From: Rhizobium sp. Root482
GTDB lineage: Bacteria; Pseudomonadota; Alphaproteobacteria; Rhizobiales; Rhizobiaceae
NCBI RefSeq assembly: GCF_001426565.1
Contig: NZ_LMFA01000025.1
Coordinates: 62,001 to 126,000, forward strand
Reading direction: 5' to 3'
Length of the DNA stretch: 64,000 bases
Position numbers and translations under genes: made by a program. Under the pieces are notes generated by a model. It worked only from the letters and a program-made list of their open reading frames with translations, was not told the origin of the DNA and ran no database searches. The stretch's first letter is position 1; the number at the start of each line of letters is the position of its first letter. Shown in pieces: positions 45,319-55,434 of this stretch.

Positions 45319-45822
45319 ATGAGTGCTGCAGACATCAAAAACACCGAACTTCCAGCCCAGCCCGAGGACGAACGCAAGATCGACATCGCCGGACATTCCG
45401 GGCTTCTGCTCGTGGCGGCCGTCATGGGACTGATCGCAAACTGGGTGGCGACGGGGGTCAGCCCTGTGGCTGCCTTGCCGGGCATGGTGATCCTCTATGT
45501 CGTCTCCGTCATCGGCCTGGCGCTGGCGCGCTTTGCGCCCTTCTATCTTCCGAGCGTTGCCTGGGTTTCGCTGGTGGCCATCCTGATCACCATTCCGGGC
45601 GTGCCCGGCGCAGCCTATGCCACCGAAAAGGTCGAGGCCTTGAACTTCCTTGCCCTGGCAACGCCAGCACTCGCCTATGGCGGCCTCGCGCTGACCCGCA
45701 ACGAGTTCCAGATCGCCCGCCATTCAGGCTGGAAGATCGTCATCGTGGCGATCTGCGTGATGTTCGGCACCTATATGGGCTCCGTCGTCATCGCCGACCT
45801 CATGCTGCGGATCGGTGGCTGA
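45319..45822 (+). CDS. Partner membrane protein of the DUF3100 protein
   Basis: 167 residues with an N-terminal polar tail (about 30 residues) and five predicted spans (LLLVAAVMGLIANW, GMVILYVVSVIGLALA, VAWVSLVAILITIPG, FLALATPALAYGGLAL, IVIVAICVMFGTYMGSVVIA). The ISGHxx/DIAGHSG opening and the number of helices resemble half of a small carrier. No family name recognised. The tight spacing to the DUF3100 gene and to the M20 gene supports a two-subunit transporter, by analogy with LrgA/LrgB or split DUF340 carriers. Confidence 0.7.
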   Translation: MSAADIKNTELPAQPEDERKIDIAGHSGLLLVAAVMGLIANWVATGVSPVAALPGMVILYVVSVIGLALARFAPFYLPSVAWVSLVAILITIPGVPGAAYATEKVEALNFLALATPALAYGGLALTRNEFQIARHSGWKIVIVAICVMFGTYMGSVVIADLMLRIGG

Positions 45823-45850
45823 TACGTCAGCCCCCAAAGTTCAGAACGGA

Positions 45851-47014
45851 ATGAAACCCATGTTGACGGACGGTATCTCAGCGATCGAAATCGAGGAGGC
45901 CGTCCGTTGGCGTCGCCATCTTCATGCCCACCCCGAACTCGCCTTCGAGGAAAACGAGACAGCGGCCTTCATCGCGTCCCGACTTGCCGAATGGGGATAT
46001 TCCGTTCGGCAAGGATTGGGCCGCACGGGCCTCATCGGTACACTGAGCAAGGGCATGTCGGGCCGGGCGATCGGCCTGCGGGCCGACATGGACGCCCTGC
46101 CGATCGCCGAACAGACCGGCCTGCCTTACCAATCCACGCGACCCGGCAAGATGCACGCATGCGGGCATGACGGTCATGTGGCCATGCTGCTGGCGGCGGC
46201 GCGTGTGCTGTCGCGCCTCCCGTTTGACGGCACGATCCATTTGATCTTCCAGCCGGCGGAGGAAAACGAGGGCGGGGCGCGCGAGATGGTGCGCGACGGG
46301 CTCCTGCGCGAATTTCCGATGGACAGCGTCTATGCCGCGCATAACTGGCCGGCGCTCGATATCGGCTCCTGCGTTGCCCGTGACGGCGCCATGATGGCAG
46401 CCTTCGGCACTTTCGAAATCAATGTCATCGGCAGCGGCTCGCACGGCGCCATGCCGCATGAAGGGGCAGACCCTGTGCTTGCTGCCAGCCATGTCGTCGC
46501 AGCACTGCAAAGCATCGCCAGCCGCAACATCTCGCCGCTCGATGCCGCGGTGGTTTCGGCGACCCAGATTCACGGCGGCGATGCCTGGAACGTCATTCCC
46601 GAACGGGTGGTCATTCGCGGCACCACGCGCTGGTTCTCGGAAGAGGTGGGCAAGAAAATCCCACGACGCATCGCAGACATTGCCACGTCGGTTGCGACCG
46701 GCTTCGAATGCCGTGCCGAAACCCTCCACGATGCGCGCTATCCGGCGACGCTCAACGATGCGGGCTGCGCAGCCCTCGTGCGTGCTGCCGCGAAAGACCA
46801 CGGTCTCACGGTCATCGACGCCCTGCCCAGCATGGCCGCCGAAGACTTCGCCTTCATCCTGAACGAAAAACCGGGATGCTATTTCTGGCTCGGAAGCCGC
46901 CGCACGGATCGAAACCCGGGCCTGCATTCGCCCTATTTCGATTTCAACGACGAGCTTCTGCCGATTGGCGCTGCATTCTGGACACGGCTCGTTCTCGCAA
47001 GCCTGCCGGCATGA
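45851..47014 (+). CDS. M20D amidohydrolase (second copy)
   Basis: 387 residues from ATG 45851; an in-frame GTG at 45815 overlaps the previous stop and could be used by coupling. Metal and catalytic motifs: MHACGHDGHVAML near 101-113, QPAEENEGG near 134-142 with catalytic Glu, SGSHGAMPHEGADP near 193-206, and the C-terminal MAAEDFAFIL. The enzyme would remove an acyl group from an N-acyl amino acid or similar amide. It closes the DUF3100 operon, so the imported compound is probably its substrate. About a third of the residues appear shared with the copy at 24640. Confidence 0.88.
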   Translation: MKPMLTDGISAIEIEEAVRWRRHLHAHPELAFEENETAAFIASRLAEWGYSVRQGLGRTGLIGTLSKGMSGRAIGLRADMDALPIAEQTGLPYQSTRPGKMHACGHDGHVAMLLAAARVLSRLPFDGTIHLIFQPAEENEGGAREMVRDGLLREFPMDSVYAAHNWPALDIGSCVARDGAMMAAFGTFEINVIGSGSHGAMPHEGADPVLAASHVVAALQSIASRNISPLDAAVVSATQIHGGDAWNVIPERVVIRGTTRWFSEEVGKKIPRRIADIATSVATGFECRAETLHDARYPATLNDAGCAALVRAAAKDHGLTVIDALPSMAAEDFAFILNEKPGCYFWLGSRRTDRNPGLHSPYFDFNDELLPIGAAFWTRLVLASLPA

Positions 47015-47140
47015 GCATTGTCCGGCAGGAATCACGAGGCATACAGGCGGGTAAAGGGCAAACTGACTTGACCCCATTATCGGCATAAAGCAGATTGAGC
47101 CCGTGGAGACTTTGGACGCCAAGGCACTGCGAATCTCTTT

Positions 47141-48025
47141 ATGGCGGTCGTCCGCATGGGATCGATTCGCAGCGCCGCGCAATATCTGGACGTGGCGCCC
47201 TCCGTGGTCAGCCGGCAGGTGGCCGACACGGAACGCACGATCGGGCTGCCGCTTTTCGATCGCACCGCCCGTGGCGTCATTCTCACCGAGGCCGGAGAGC
47301 TGGTCTTCGAGCACGGCAAGCGGGTACTTGAAGACAATGCCCTTGTCGCCGAACAGCTCGATCAATTGCGGGGCATCCAGCAGGGGCGCGTCCGCGTCTG
47401 CTGCGGAGAAGGCTTCCTGTCCGATTTCATCCAGAACGCCCTGCGCGGTTTCGTGGAGGTCTATCCGGCCGTCCGCTATGTCTTGCAGGTTGGCGGCACG
47501 GACCGCATCCTCGACGCCATCTCGAACGGCGATGCCGATATCGGCGTCGTCTACGATCCGGTCACCAACACGAAAGTGCGTTCGCTCGCCATCGCGCGCC
47601 AGCCGCTGTGCCTGATTGCACCGCCCGGCCATCCGCTGCTTTCCCGGGGGCGCGTCGCGCTGGCCGATTGCCTCTCCGACCGCTTCGCCATCGTCAACAA
47701 GAGCCATGGCGTAACCCATCTTGTCGCCCGCGTCGCCGCCGATGCCGGCATTGCCGTGGCGCCGCTGGTGGAATCGGATTCGATCGACGCGCTGATCCGC
47801 TTCGTCACCTCCGGGATAGGCGTGTCGTTCCTGCCGCGTTTCGTGGTCGAGGCGGAACTTGCCAGCGGCGTGCTGGGTGCCGTCGAGCTTTCCGACCCGC
47901 TGCTTGCCGGCGCCAGCGCCCATGTCATCGTCAGGGCCGGGCGCCGGCTGCCGCTCTCCGTCGATCGGCTGGCCGGCTTCATGACCCGCGAAATGGCGGC
48001 GCTGCGCACGCATGATGGACAATAG
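47141..48025 (+). CDS. LysR-family regulator, probably frameshifted at its 5' end
   Basis: 294 residues if translation starts at ATG 47141 (MAVVRMGSIRSAAQYL). LysR proteins normally begin about 14 residues earlier, and exactly such a start, METLDAKALRI, is encoded from GTG 47103 in another frame. Removing two bases at the TCTC run 47134-47137 would join it as ...ALRI-F-MAVVRMGS. So the gene has either a 2-base insertion or has lost helix 1 and starts at 47141. The HTH (SVVSRQVADTERTIGLPLF) and ligand domain are otherwise intact. It lies between the two units with the shared palindrome and is their likely regulator. Confidence 0.8.
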   Translation: MAVVRMGSIRSAAQYLDVAPSVVSRQVADTERTIGLPLFDRTARGVILTEAGELVFEHGKRVLEDNALVAEQLDQLRGIQQGRVRVCCGEGFLSDFIQNALRGFVEVYPAVRYVLQVGGTDRILDAISNGDADIGVVYDPVTNTKVRSLAIARQPLCLIAPPGHPLLSRGRVALADCLSDRFAIVNKSHGVTHLVARVAADAGIAVAPLVESDSIDALIRFVTSGIGVSFLPRFVVEAELASGVLGAVELSDPLLAGASAHVIVRAGRRLPLSVDRLAGFMTREMAALRTHDGQ

Positions 48026-48040
48026 ACGAGCCGGCGCCGA

Positions 48041-48059
48041 TGTTGCGTGCATGGCAACA
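48041..48059 (+). promoter_or_regulatory. Palindrome TGTTGC-N7-GCAACA, predicted LysR operator 2
   Basis: Second copy of the 19-bp palindrome, 16 bp after the LysR stop codon and 93 bp before the dehydrogenase gene. CTAGCA at 48080 has the same offset as in copy 1, and CGTTG-type extra half-sites follow in both. Confidence 0.65.
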
Positions 48060-48151
48060 CGTTGTCCCGCCCAAGCCACCTAGCAAGCCGCCTCCACCGA
48101 TGACAACCTTCCGACCACGGCCACGAGGGGCCATCAGAGGAGGGTTATCGA

Positions 48152-49027
48152 ATGTCCGAAAAAGCTGGCGTCGGAGTGATCGGTCTCGGCAGCATGGGTC
48201 TGGGGATGGCTCGGACACTTGCCGCCAAGGGCTTCAAGGTCAAAGGCTTCGACCTCGCCCCCGCACGCAGGGATCTGGCCGCCGAGGGCGGCGTGCATCC
48301 GGCACAGACGATTGCCGAAGCGTTCCGCGATGTGAGCTTCGTGGTCTTCTCTCTGCCCACGGCGAGCGACGTCGAAACGGTCGTCACCCAGCATGCGGAC
48401 CTTTTGGGAGGCGAAGGGCGCATCGTCATCATCGATACCTCCACCTCGGAGCCGGATGTCAGCCGCGCGCTGGCGGAAAAACTCGACCTGGCAGGCCACG
48501 GTTTCCTCGATGCGCCGGTCAGCGGCGGCCCCGCCGGAGCGGCGTCTGGCACGCTGACGATGATGATCGGCGGCAAAGACGGCGATCTTGCGCTTGCCCG
48601 TCCCGTGATTGAGGCGCTTTCGTCGAAGATATTGCATGTCGGCCCAAGCGGTGCCGGCAATGTCGCCAAGCTGGTGAACAACATGCTCGCCGCCGCGCAT
48701 ATGGTCACGACTGGAGAGGGCCTGAAGCTGGCGCTCGCCGCCGGCATCGATCCCGAAGCAGCGCTGCGCGTCGTCAACGCCGCTTCCGGGCGATCGATGA
48801 TCAGCGAGGTTCATTTCCCGACATGGGTCATGTCGAACCGCTTCGACAGCGGCTTTTCCATGGGATTGATGCGCAAGGACGTCCGTCTTGCCCATGAACT
48901 CGCCCAGAGCACCGGCGCCGTCACCCCCTTGAGCGATCTGGTGGCGAAACTGTGGGGCGAAGGCAGCGAGGAATTGAGCGACCAGGACGACTTCACGCGC
49001 ATGGGCGCCTTTCGCGCAGACAGATAG
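48152..49027 (+). CDS. Beta-hydroxyacid dehydrogenase (3-hydroxyisobutyrate dehydrogenase family)
   Basis: 291 residues. NAD(P) motif GVIGLGSMGLGMA near 7-19, substrate-binding DAPVSGGPAGAASG near 120-133, and the catalytic Lys in AGNVAKLVNNMLAA near 168-181. The family oxidises 3-hydroxy acids (3-hydroxyisobutyrate, tartronate semialdehyde, L-threonate, glycerate); the exact substrate cannot be told. GGAGG precedes the ATG. The aldehyde dehydrogenase gene follows 9 bp downstream, so the product is probably an aldehyde or semialdehyde passed to that enzyme. Confidence 0.88.
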   Translation: MSEKAGVGVIGLGSMGLGMARTLAAKGFKVKGFDLAPARRDLAAEGGVHPAQTIAEAFRDVSFVVFSLPTASDVETVVTQHADLLGGEGRIVIIDTSTSEPDVSRALAEKLDLAGHGFLDAPVSGGPAGAASGTLTMMIGGKDGDLALARPVIEALSSKILHVGPSGAGNVAKLVNNMLAAAHMVTTGEGLKLALAAGIDPEAALRVVNAASGRSMISEVHFPTWVMSNRFDSGFSMGLMRKDVRLAHELAQSTGAVTPLSDLVAKLWGEGSEELSDQDDFTRMGAFRADR

Positions 49028-49036
49028 GAAGAGACG

Positions 49037-50584
49037 ATGAACACCATGAATCTCCACGGCGAGCCCGAAGCACGGATCCGCAACATCCTGCATTCGTTCC
49101 TTCCGGGCAAGGACATCGGCAGTTGGGTGAATGGCGAAGTCCTGCAGGGGAAAGGCGAGAGCCTGACCCTCACCGATCCTGCCACCAGCAAGGCATTCGC
49201 GCATTTCAACGATGCCGATCAATCGGTGATCGACGCCGCGATGACGGCGGCCAGGAAGGCGCAACGTGAGTGGGCGGCGCTGACGGCATCGGCGCGCGGC
49301 AGGGTGATGTATGAGATCGCCCGCCAGATCCGCGCCCACGCCGCCGACATCGCCGAACTGGAGAGCCGCTCCGCCGGCCGGCCGATCCGTGATATTCGCG
49401 GCGAGGCGGTTCGGGTCGCCGAGATGTTCGAATATTACGCCGGCTGGTGCGACAAGCTCCATGGCGAGGTCATTCCGGTGCCGACCTCGCATCTCAACTA
49501 CACCCGCTACGAGCCAGTGGGCGTGGTCGTGCAGATCACCCCCTGGAACGCGCCGCTCTTTACCGGCGGATGGCAGATCGCCCCGGCCATCTGTGCCGGC
49601 AATGCAGTGGTCATCAAGCCGTCGGAACTGACCCCACTCAGCACGCTCATCCTTGGGGTGCTGTGCGAGAAGGGCGGCGCGCCGCGCGGCCTCGTCAACG
49701 TGATCGCCGGCCAGGGAAAGACCGCCGGACAGGCGGCGGTTTCGCACGCCGATACCGGCCTTGTCGTGTTCGTCGGCTCGGCCATCGCCGGCTCGGCCAT
49801 CGCGGCGGCGGCGGCGAAAAACACCGTGCCGTGCATTCTGGAGCTTGGCGGAAAATCCGGCAATATCATCTTTGCCGATGCCGATATCGACCGGGCGCTG
49901 GCCGGCGCGCAATCCGCCATCTTCAGCGCCGCCGGCCAGAGCTGTGTCGCCGGCTCCCGCCTTCTCATCCATCGGTCCATCCACCAGGAATTCACGGAAC
50001 GCTATGCGGCAGCCGCAGAGCGCATTCCCGTTGGCGATCCGATCCTGGAGGGCACCCAGATCGGCCCGATCAACAATGCCCGTCAATGGGGCAAGATCGA
50101 TGAAATGGTCCGCCAGGGTCTCGGTGAAGGCGCCTCGCTGGTCACCGGCGGCGGCAAGCCGGCAAGCCTTGTGGAGAGCGGCGGCTTCTATTTCTCGCCC
50201 ACCATCCTCGACAAGGTTACGCCGGCCATGACGATCGCAAGGGAAGAGGTCTTCGGACCGGTCGTCGGCGTGACCCCGTTCGACGACGAGGAGGAAGCCG
50301 TCGCCCTGGCGAACGGAACGCCCTATGGCCTTGCCGGCGCCGTCTGGACGCAGGATGTCGGCCGCGCCCACCGCGTGGCTGCAGCCGTCCGGGCCGGGAC
50401 TTTCTGGATCAACGGCTACAAGACCATCAATGTCATGTCGCCCTTCGGCGGCTTCGGACGCAGTGGCTACGGCCGATCCAGCGGACGCGAGGCGCTGATG
50501 GCCTATACGGTGACAAAGAGCGTGTGGGTGGAGACGGCGGCAGATCCAGCCGTGACCTTCGGCTATTCGCCGGATGGCGCGTAG
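49037..50584 (+). CDS. Aldehyde dehydrogenase family protein
   Basis: 515 residues. Standard ALDH: VVQITPWNAPLFTGGWQIAPA near 163-183, general-base Glu269 in LELGGKSGNI and nucleophile Cys303 in GQSCVAGSRLL, and the C-terminal FGGFGRSGYGRSSGREAL. It oxidises an aldehyde to an acid with NAD(P). It is the last gene of the second unit controlled by the shared palindrome. The GSAIAGSAIAAAAA stretch near 255 comes from a short internal DNA duplication. Confidence 0.92.
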   Translation: MNTMNLHGEPEARIRNILHSFLPGKDIGSWVNGEVLQGKGESLTLTDPATSKAFAHFNDADQSVIDAAMTAARKAQREWAALTASARGRVMYEIARQIRAHAADIAELESRSAGRPIRDIRGEAVRVAEMFEYYAGWCDKLHGEVIPVPTSHLNYTRYEPVGVVVQITPWNAPLFTGGWQIAPAICAGNAVVIKPSELTPLSTLILGVLCEKGGAPRGLVNVIAGQGKTAGQAAVSHADTGLVVFVGSAIAGSAIAAAAAKNTVPCILELGGKSGNIIFADADIDRALAGAQSAIFSAAGQSCVAGSRLLIHRSIHQEFTERYAAAAERIPVGDPILEGTQIGPINNARQWGKIDEMVRQGLGEGASLVTGGGKPASLVESGGFYFSPTILDKVTPAMTIAREEVFGPVVGVTPFDDEEEAVALANGTPYGLAGAVWTQDVGRAHRVAAAVRAGTFWINGYKTINVMSPFGGFGRSGYGRSSGREALMAYTVTKSVWVETAADPAVTFGYSPDGA

Positions 50585-50748
50585 GCGCGCACACCCGGTT
50601 GAGGCCGCAGCCAGTGGAAAAGAGGCGTCGGATCATTCAACTTTGGCATCATCTGCGGCAGGCGGACTGAATTCCGGTTCAAAAATTCCGGGTTTTGTTC
50701 TATCAGCGCCATCAGGCCCTGTTCGGGCAATCTGCAATCCGGAGATGA

Positions 50749-52101
<1,353 letters not shown>

Positions 52102-52114
52102 ACTCGCCACATGG

Positions 52115-52150
52115 CCTGTCGCGCAGACTTATGGCAGTCTGCGCGACAGG
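52115..52150. terminator. Perfect 15-bp hairpin after gdhA
   Basis: CCTGTCGCGCAGACT (52115-52129) and AGTCTGCGCGACAGG (52136-52150) pair without mismatch around TATGGC. No T-run follows. It lies between gdhA and the convergent AraC gene and could terminate or protect both transcripts. Confidence 0.65.
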
Positions 52151-52212
52151 TTCGATCGCCATTCCGGCCTCATTCGGGTTCCGCACCGGAGATCCTCGGC
52201 CTCCTTGTCTGT

Positions 52213-53121
52213 TCAGGTCTTCATTGCATATCGCCATGCGGCAGGCGTCGTGCCGACGAACGACTTGAACATCCGCGTGAAGTGGCTTTGATCGGCAAAA
52301 CCGCAATTGATGGCGACTTCCGCCAGGCTCGACGGGGTTCGCGCAAGCAGCGATTTCGAATATTCGACCCGCCGGCGCAGCATCCAGCGGTGCGGCGGAT
52401 CGCCTGTCGATATTTTGAACGCCCGCACGAAATAGCTGACGGAGAGCCCGCACTCGGCGGCAAGCTCCTTCAGCGAAATATCCTCCGCAAACAAACTCAT
52501 TGCCTCGGTCGCACGCCGCAACTGCCAAGGCGCGAGCCTTCCGACCCGATCCCGGGCTGGACGCAAGCCCCCGAATGCCTGCGCAAAATAGGTGTTGGCG
52601 GCGAGCATGACCTGCTCGGCGTAGAGGCTGCCGACTTCATTCGGACGCTCCAATGCCGGCAGAAGCGCATTTCCAAGATGCCAGACCGTCTCGTCAAACA
52701 CGCCACCCGGCACACAATAAAGCTGATCGATACGCGCACCCCCACGCTCTCCAGCGATTTCGTCGAGGGCCATCTGTGGAACGGTGAAGATAAGATTGTC
52801 AAAAGGGCTGAGCAGGTTTGCGGTCGGTTTTTCCTGATGATTGACGATGCTGGTCGTGCGGGCCGCATAGGCGCCGCGATGGATGCATTTGCCATCCATG
52901 AACAGTTCGCGTTTGGTCTGCTCGCGAAGCTGCAGGAGAACCGAGAAGACCCCGCCAAATCGGTAGTCGGGCGGCGCAGCGAGCCCATGGCCGGGCGTAT
53001 CCCTGCGCAGGCGTGAAACGAGGAGCCGTGCTTTCCCGGGACCGGCAGTCAGCAACTGCGAGACCGAATCCGCCTTGAAGTGGCTGACGAAGCTCTGGCC
53101 ATAGGAAGGATCGGACTGCAC
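52213..53121 (-). CDS. AraC-family transcriptional regulator
   Basis: 302 residues. An effector domain (about 1-195) contains DYRFGGVFSVLLQLREQ. The C-terminal HTH domain has ISLKELAAECGLSVSYFVRAFK near 219-240 and LAEVAINCGFADQSHFTRMFK near 269-289. It is divergent from the epoxide-hydrolase/cupin gene. The 292-bp gap between them (53122-53413) is AT-richer than its surroundings, and I find no other gene or clear operator in it. It may regulate the hydrolase genes. Confidence 0.92.
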   Translation of the reverse strand: MQSDPSYGQSFVSHFKADSVSQLLTAGPGKARLLVSRLRRDTPGHGLAAPPDYRFGGVFSVLLQLREQTKRELFMDGKCIHRGAYAARTTSIVNHQEKPTANLLSPFDNLIFTVPQMALDEIAGERGGARIDQLYCVPGGVFDETVWHLGNALLPALERPNEVGSLYAEQVMLAANTYFAQAFGGLRPARDRVGRLAPWQLRRATEAMSLFAEDISLKELAAECGLSVSYFVRAFKISTGDPPHRWMLRRRVEYSKSLLARTPSSLAEVAINCGFADQSHFTRMFKSFVGTTPAAWRYAMKT

Positions 53122-53413
53122 GCATCGCCTCCCGCTGAAAACAGCAAACCTGAATTGAATATTGCTTCGCTAGATCTTCGGCTGGCTCAACTCCGCATAT
53201 CGCCAGCATTTCTATATCTCATAGTATTCCGTCTGCTCGCTCGGGTCGCGAACATCATGAACTCACTTGAAGAAATCTGCAGTGCAAATATCACGGGCAT
53301 ATGGAGGGCCGCAGTTTATCCGAGGCGCGCATTTTGATCAAGAAAAGCTTCGAACGTTCAAGAAATCCAGGGCGCACTTGAAGAAAATACCTTCTCTCGC
53401 GGGAGGTTTATCA

Positions 53414-54754
53414 ATGACGAAAGCCCTACTGACGATTGTCGCGCTCTTTGCTCTTGCCGCGGGCGCGCTCGCAGATTCGACGAGTTTTCCGGGTTCGTTT
53501 CGTACCGAGGAAATTGCGGCCAACGGCACGACCATTCATGTGCGCATCGGCGGCAAAGGACCTGCCGTCGTATTGCTGCACGGTTTCGGCGAGACCGGCG
53601 ACATGTGGGCGCCGCTGGCCGCCGAACTCATGCGCGACCACATGGTTGTCGTGCCCGATCTGCGCGGCATGGGATTGTCGGCCATCGCAACGGACGGCTT
53701 CACCAAGAGGAACCAGGCCGAAGACGTGGCGGAGGTCATGGACGCCTTGCAGGTGCCGCAGGCGGATATCGTCGCGCATGACATAGGCAACATGGTCGCC
53801 TACGCATTCGCCGAAGCGTATCCCGACCGGACCACGCGTCTCATCGTGATGGATGCGCCCGTGCCCGGCGTAGGGCCCTGGGAAGAAATCCTGAAGAACC
53901 CGTTGCTCTGGCACTTTCGCTTCGGCGGCCCCGACATGGAGCGCCTCGTGGCTGGCCGCGAACGCATCTATCTCGACCGCTTCTGGAACGAATTCGCCGC
54001 CGACCCATCGCATTTCGCGGAAAGCTCGCGCCGCCATTACGCGGAACTCTATGCGCAGCCCGGACGGATGCATGCGGGGTTCCTGCAATTCGCCGCATTC
54101 GACCAGGATGCGATCGACAACCGGGCGGCGGTCGCGAAAGGACGTTTGCAGATGCCCGTGCTGGCGGTCGGCGGCGACCATTCGTTCGGCACTACCATGG
54201 CACATGTCATGCGTTTTGCCGCCGACGACGTGCATCAGGAAGTGATCGCCAATTCCGGCCACTGGCTCATGGAAGAGCAACCTCAAGCAACCATTGCCGC
54301 CATTCGCGCCTTCCTGGACGGTCCGAATCCGGAGCTGGCATTGAAACCGATGCGTTTGAGCGCCTCTCAGATCGAAGCGCTCGCCAAGGAGCGCGGCGGT
54401 GTCGGAACGTCGCAGTTGCAGGGCGTGGACATGATCGTTCTTTCCGGAAATCCGAACGAAAACGGCCCCTACGCGATCGAACTCCGGGTGCCTGCACATA
54501 CGCGCATCGCCTCCCATACGCATCGTGACAACCGCACTGCGCGCGTCATTTCCGGCCTATGGCATTTCGGCTACGGGCCGAAGGCGGAGGATGCAGCGAC
54601 CATGGAACTTGGGCCGGGCGGCTTTTACACCGAGCCGGCAAGCATGGCCCATTTCGCCTTTACGGCCAATCAGCCCGCCATCCTACACATCACGGGCCAG
54701 GGCCCAAGCGATACCCAGTATGTCGATGCCGCCGACGATCCTTCACATCAATAG
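53414..54754 (+). CDS. Exported alpha/beta hydrolase (epoxide-hydrolase type) fused to a cupin domain
   Basis: 446 residues from ATG 53414, with GGGAGG 8 nt upstream. A signal peptide is cleaved near ALA-D (20/21). Residues ~30-303 are an alpha/beta hydrolase: HGFGETGDMW (56-65) oxyanion region, Asp123 in the nucleophile elbow VAHDIGNMV (Asp rather than Ser, as in epoxide hydrolases and haloacetate dehalogenases), and catalytic His283 in NSGHWLMEE. Residues ~330-440 are a cupin with HTHRDNR (368-374) as likely metal ligands. The substrate is unknown. An isochorismatase-fold hydrolase gene follows by 9 bp. Confidence 0.85.
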   Translation: MTKALLTIVALFALAAGALADSTSFPGSFRTEEIAANGTTIHVRIGGKGPAVVLLHGFGETGDMWAPLAAELMRDHMVVVPDLRGMGLSAIATDGFTKRNQAEDVAEVMDALQVPQADIVAHDIGNMVAYAFAEAYPDRTTRLIVMDAPVPGVGPWEEILKNPLLWHFRFGGPDMERLVAGRERIYLDRFWNEFAADPSHFAESSRRHYAELYAQPGRMHAGFLQFAAFDQDAIDNRAAVAKGRLQMPVLAVGGDHSFGTTMAHVMRFAADDVHQEVIANSGHWLMEEQPQATIAAIRAFLDGPNPELALKPMRLSASQIEALAKERGGVGTSQLQGVDMIVLSGNPNENGPYAIELRVPAHTRIASHTHRDNRTARVISGLWHFGYGPKAEDAATMELGPGGFYTEPASMAHFAFTANQPAILHITGQGPSDTQYVDAADDPSHQ

Positions 54755-54763
54755 GGGAAAGCC

Positions 54764-55375
54764 ATGACGTCGTTTGCGAATCCGAGAGACCCGGGCGGTG
54801 ATCATCTTCTTACGCCGCAGAATGCAGCAGTCGTCATCATTGATTTCCAGCCCGTGCAGGTGTCGTCCATCGCCTCCCGCCCCAAGCGCGAACTGGTCGC
54901 CAACATCAGTACATTGGCGCGCATAGCCAAGCTCTATGAGATGCCGGTCGTGCTCTCGACGGTCAATGTGACGACGGGACGCAACCAGCCCACAATCCAT
55001 CAGATCACCGATATCCTGACCAATGTCGATCCAATCGACCGGACCTCCATCAATGCCTGGGAGGACGAGGACTTCAATTCGGCGGTGAAGGCGACGGGAC
55101 GCAAGAAGCTCGTCATGGCTGCGCTCTGGACCGAAGTCTGCCTCGTACACCCGGCGCTCGATGCCATCAATGAAGGTTTCGAGGTCTATCCAGTGGTGGA
55201 TTGCGTCGGCGGCACGTCACTGGAAGCGCATCAACTGGGCCTGCAAAGGCTCGTGCAGGCCGGCGCCAAGCCGGTCTCTTGGGTGCAATTGATCTGCGAA
55301 CTGCAGCGCGACTGGAATCGCGAAAAGACGGTGCCCGGTTTTGCCGAGATACTCTTTGCCGTCGAGGGCCACTGA
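54764..55375 (+). CDS. Isochorismatase-fold hydrolase (YcaC-like)
   Basis: 203 residues. Cysteine hydrolase family: catalytic Asp27 in VVIIDFQPVQ, a basic residue in the central helix, and Cys126 in AALWTEVCLVHPAL. The C-terminal ICELQRDW motif is typical of the YcaC subgroup. Substrate unknown. It forms a two-gene unit with the epoxide-hydrolase/cupin gene, controlled perhaps by the divergent AraC protein. It ends 60 bp before the convergent rhaK stop. Confidence 0.9.
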   Translation: MTSFANPRDPGGDHLLTPQNAAVVIIDFQPVQVSSIASRPKRELVANISTLARIAKLYEMPVVLSTVNVTTGRNQPTIHQITDILTNVDPIDRTSINAWEDEDFNSAVKATGRKKLVMAALWTEVCLVHPALDAINEGFEVYPVVDCVGGTSLEAHQLGLQRLVQAGAKPVSWVQLICELQRDWNREKTVPGFAEILFAVEGH

Positions 55376-55434
55376 AAACATCCAAGCGCGGGAAGATGAC
55401 CGGGCATCCGGCTCATTCCACCTGCCGGCGCCGT

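Noticed and set aside
49770-49815. Short direct repeat inside the aldehyde dehydrogenase gene (GSAIAGSAIA) as a possible mobile-element footprint
   Set aside because: It is in frame, in an Ala-rich helix next to the catalytic Glu region, and fits ordinary codon slippage.
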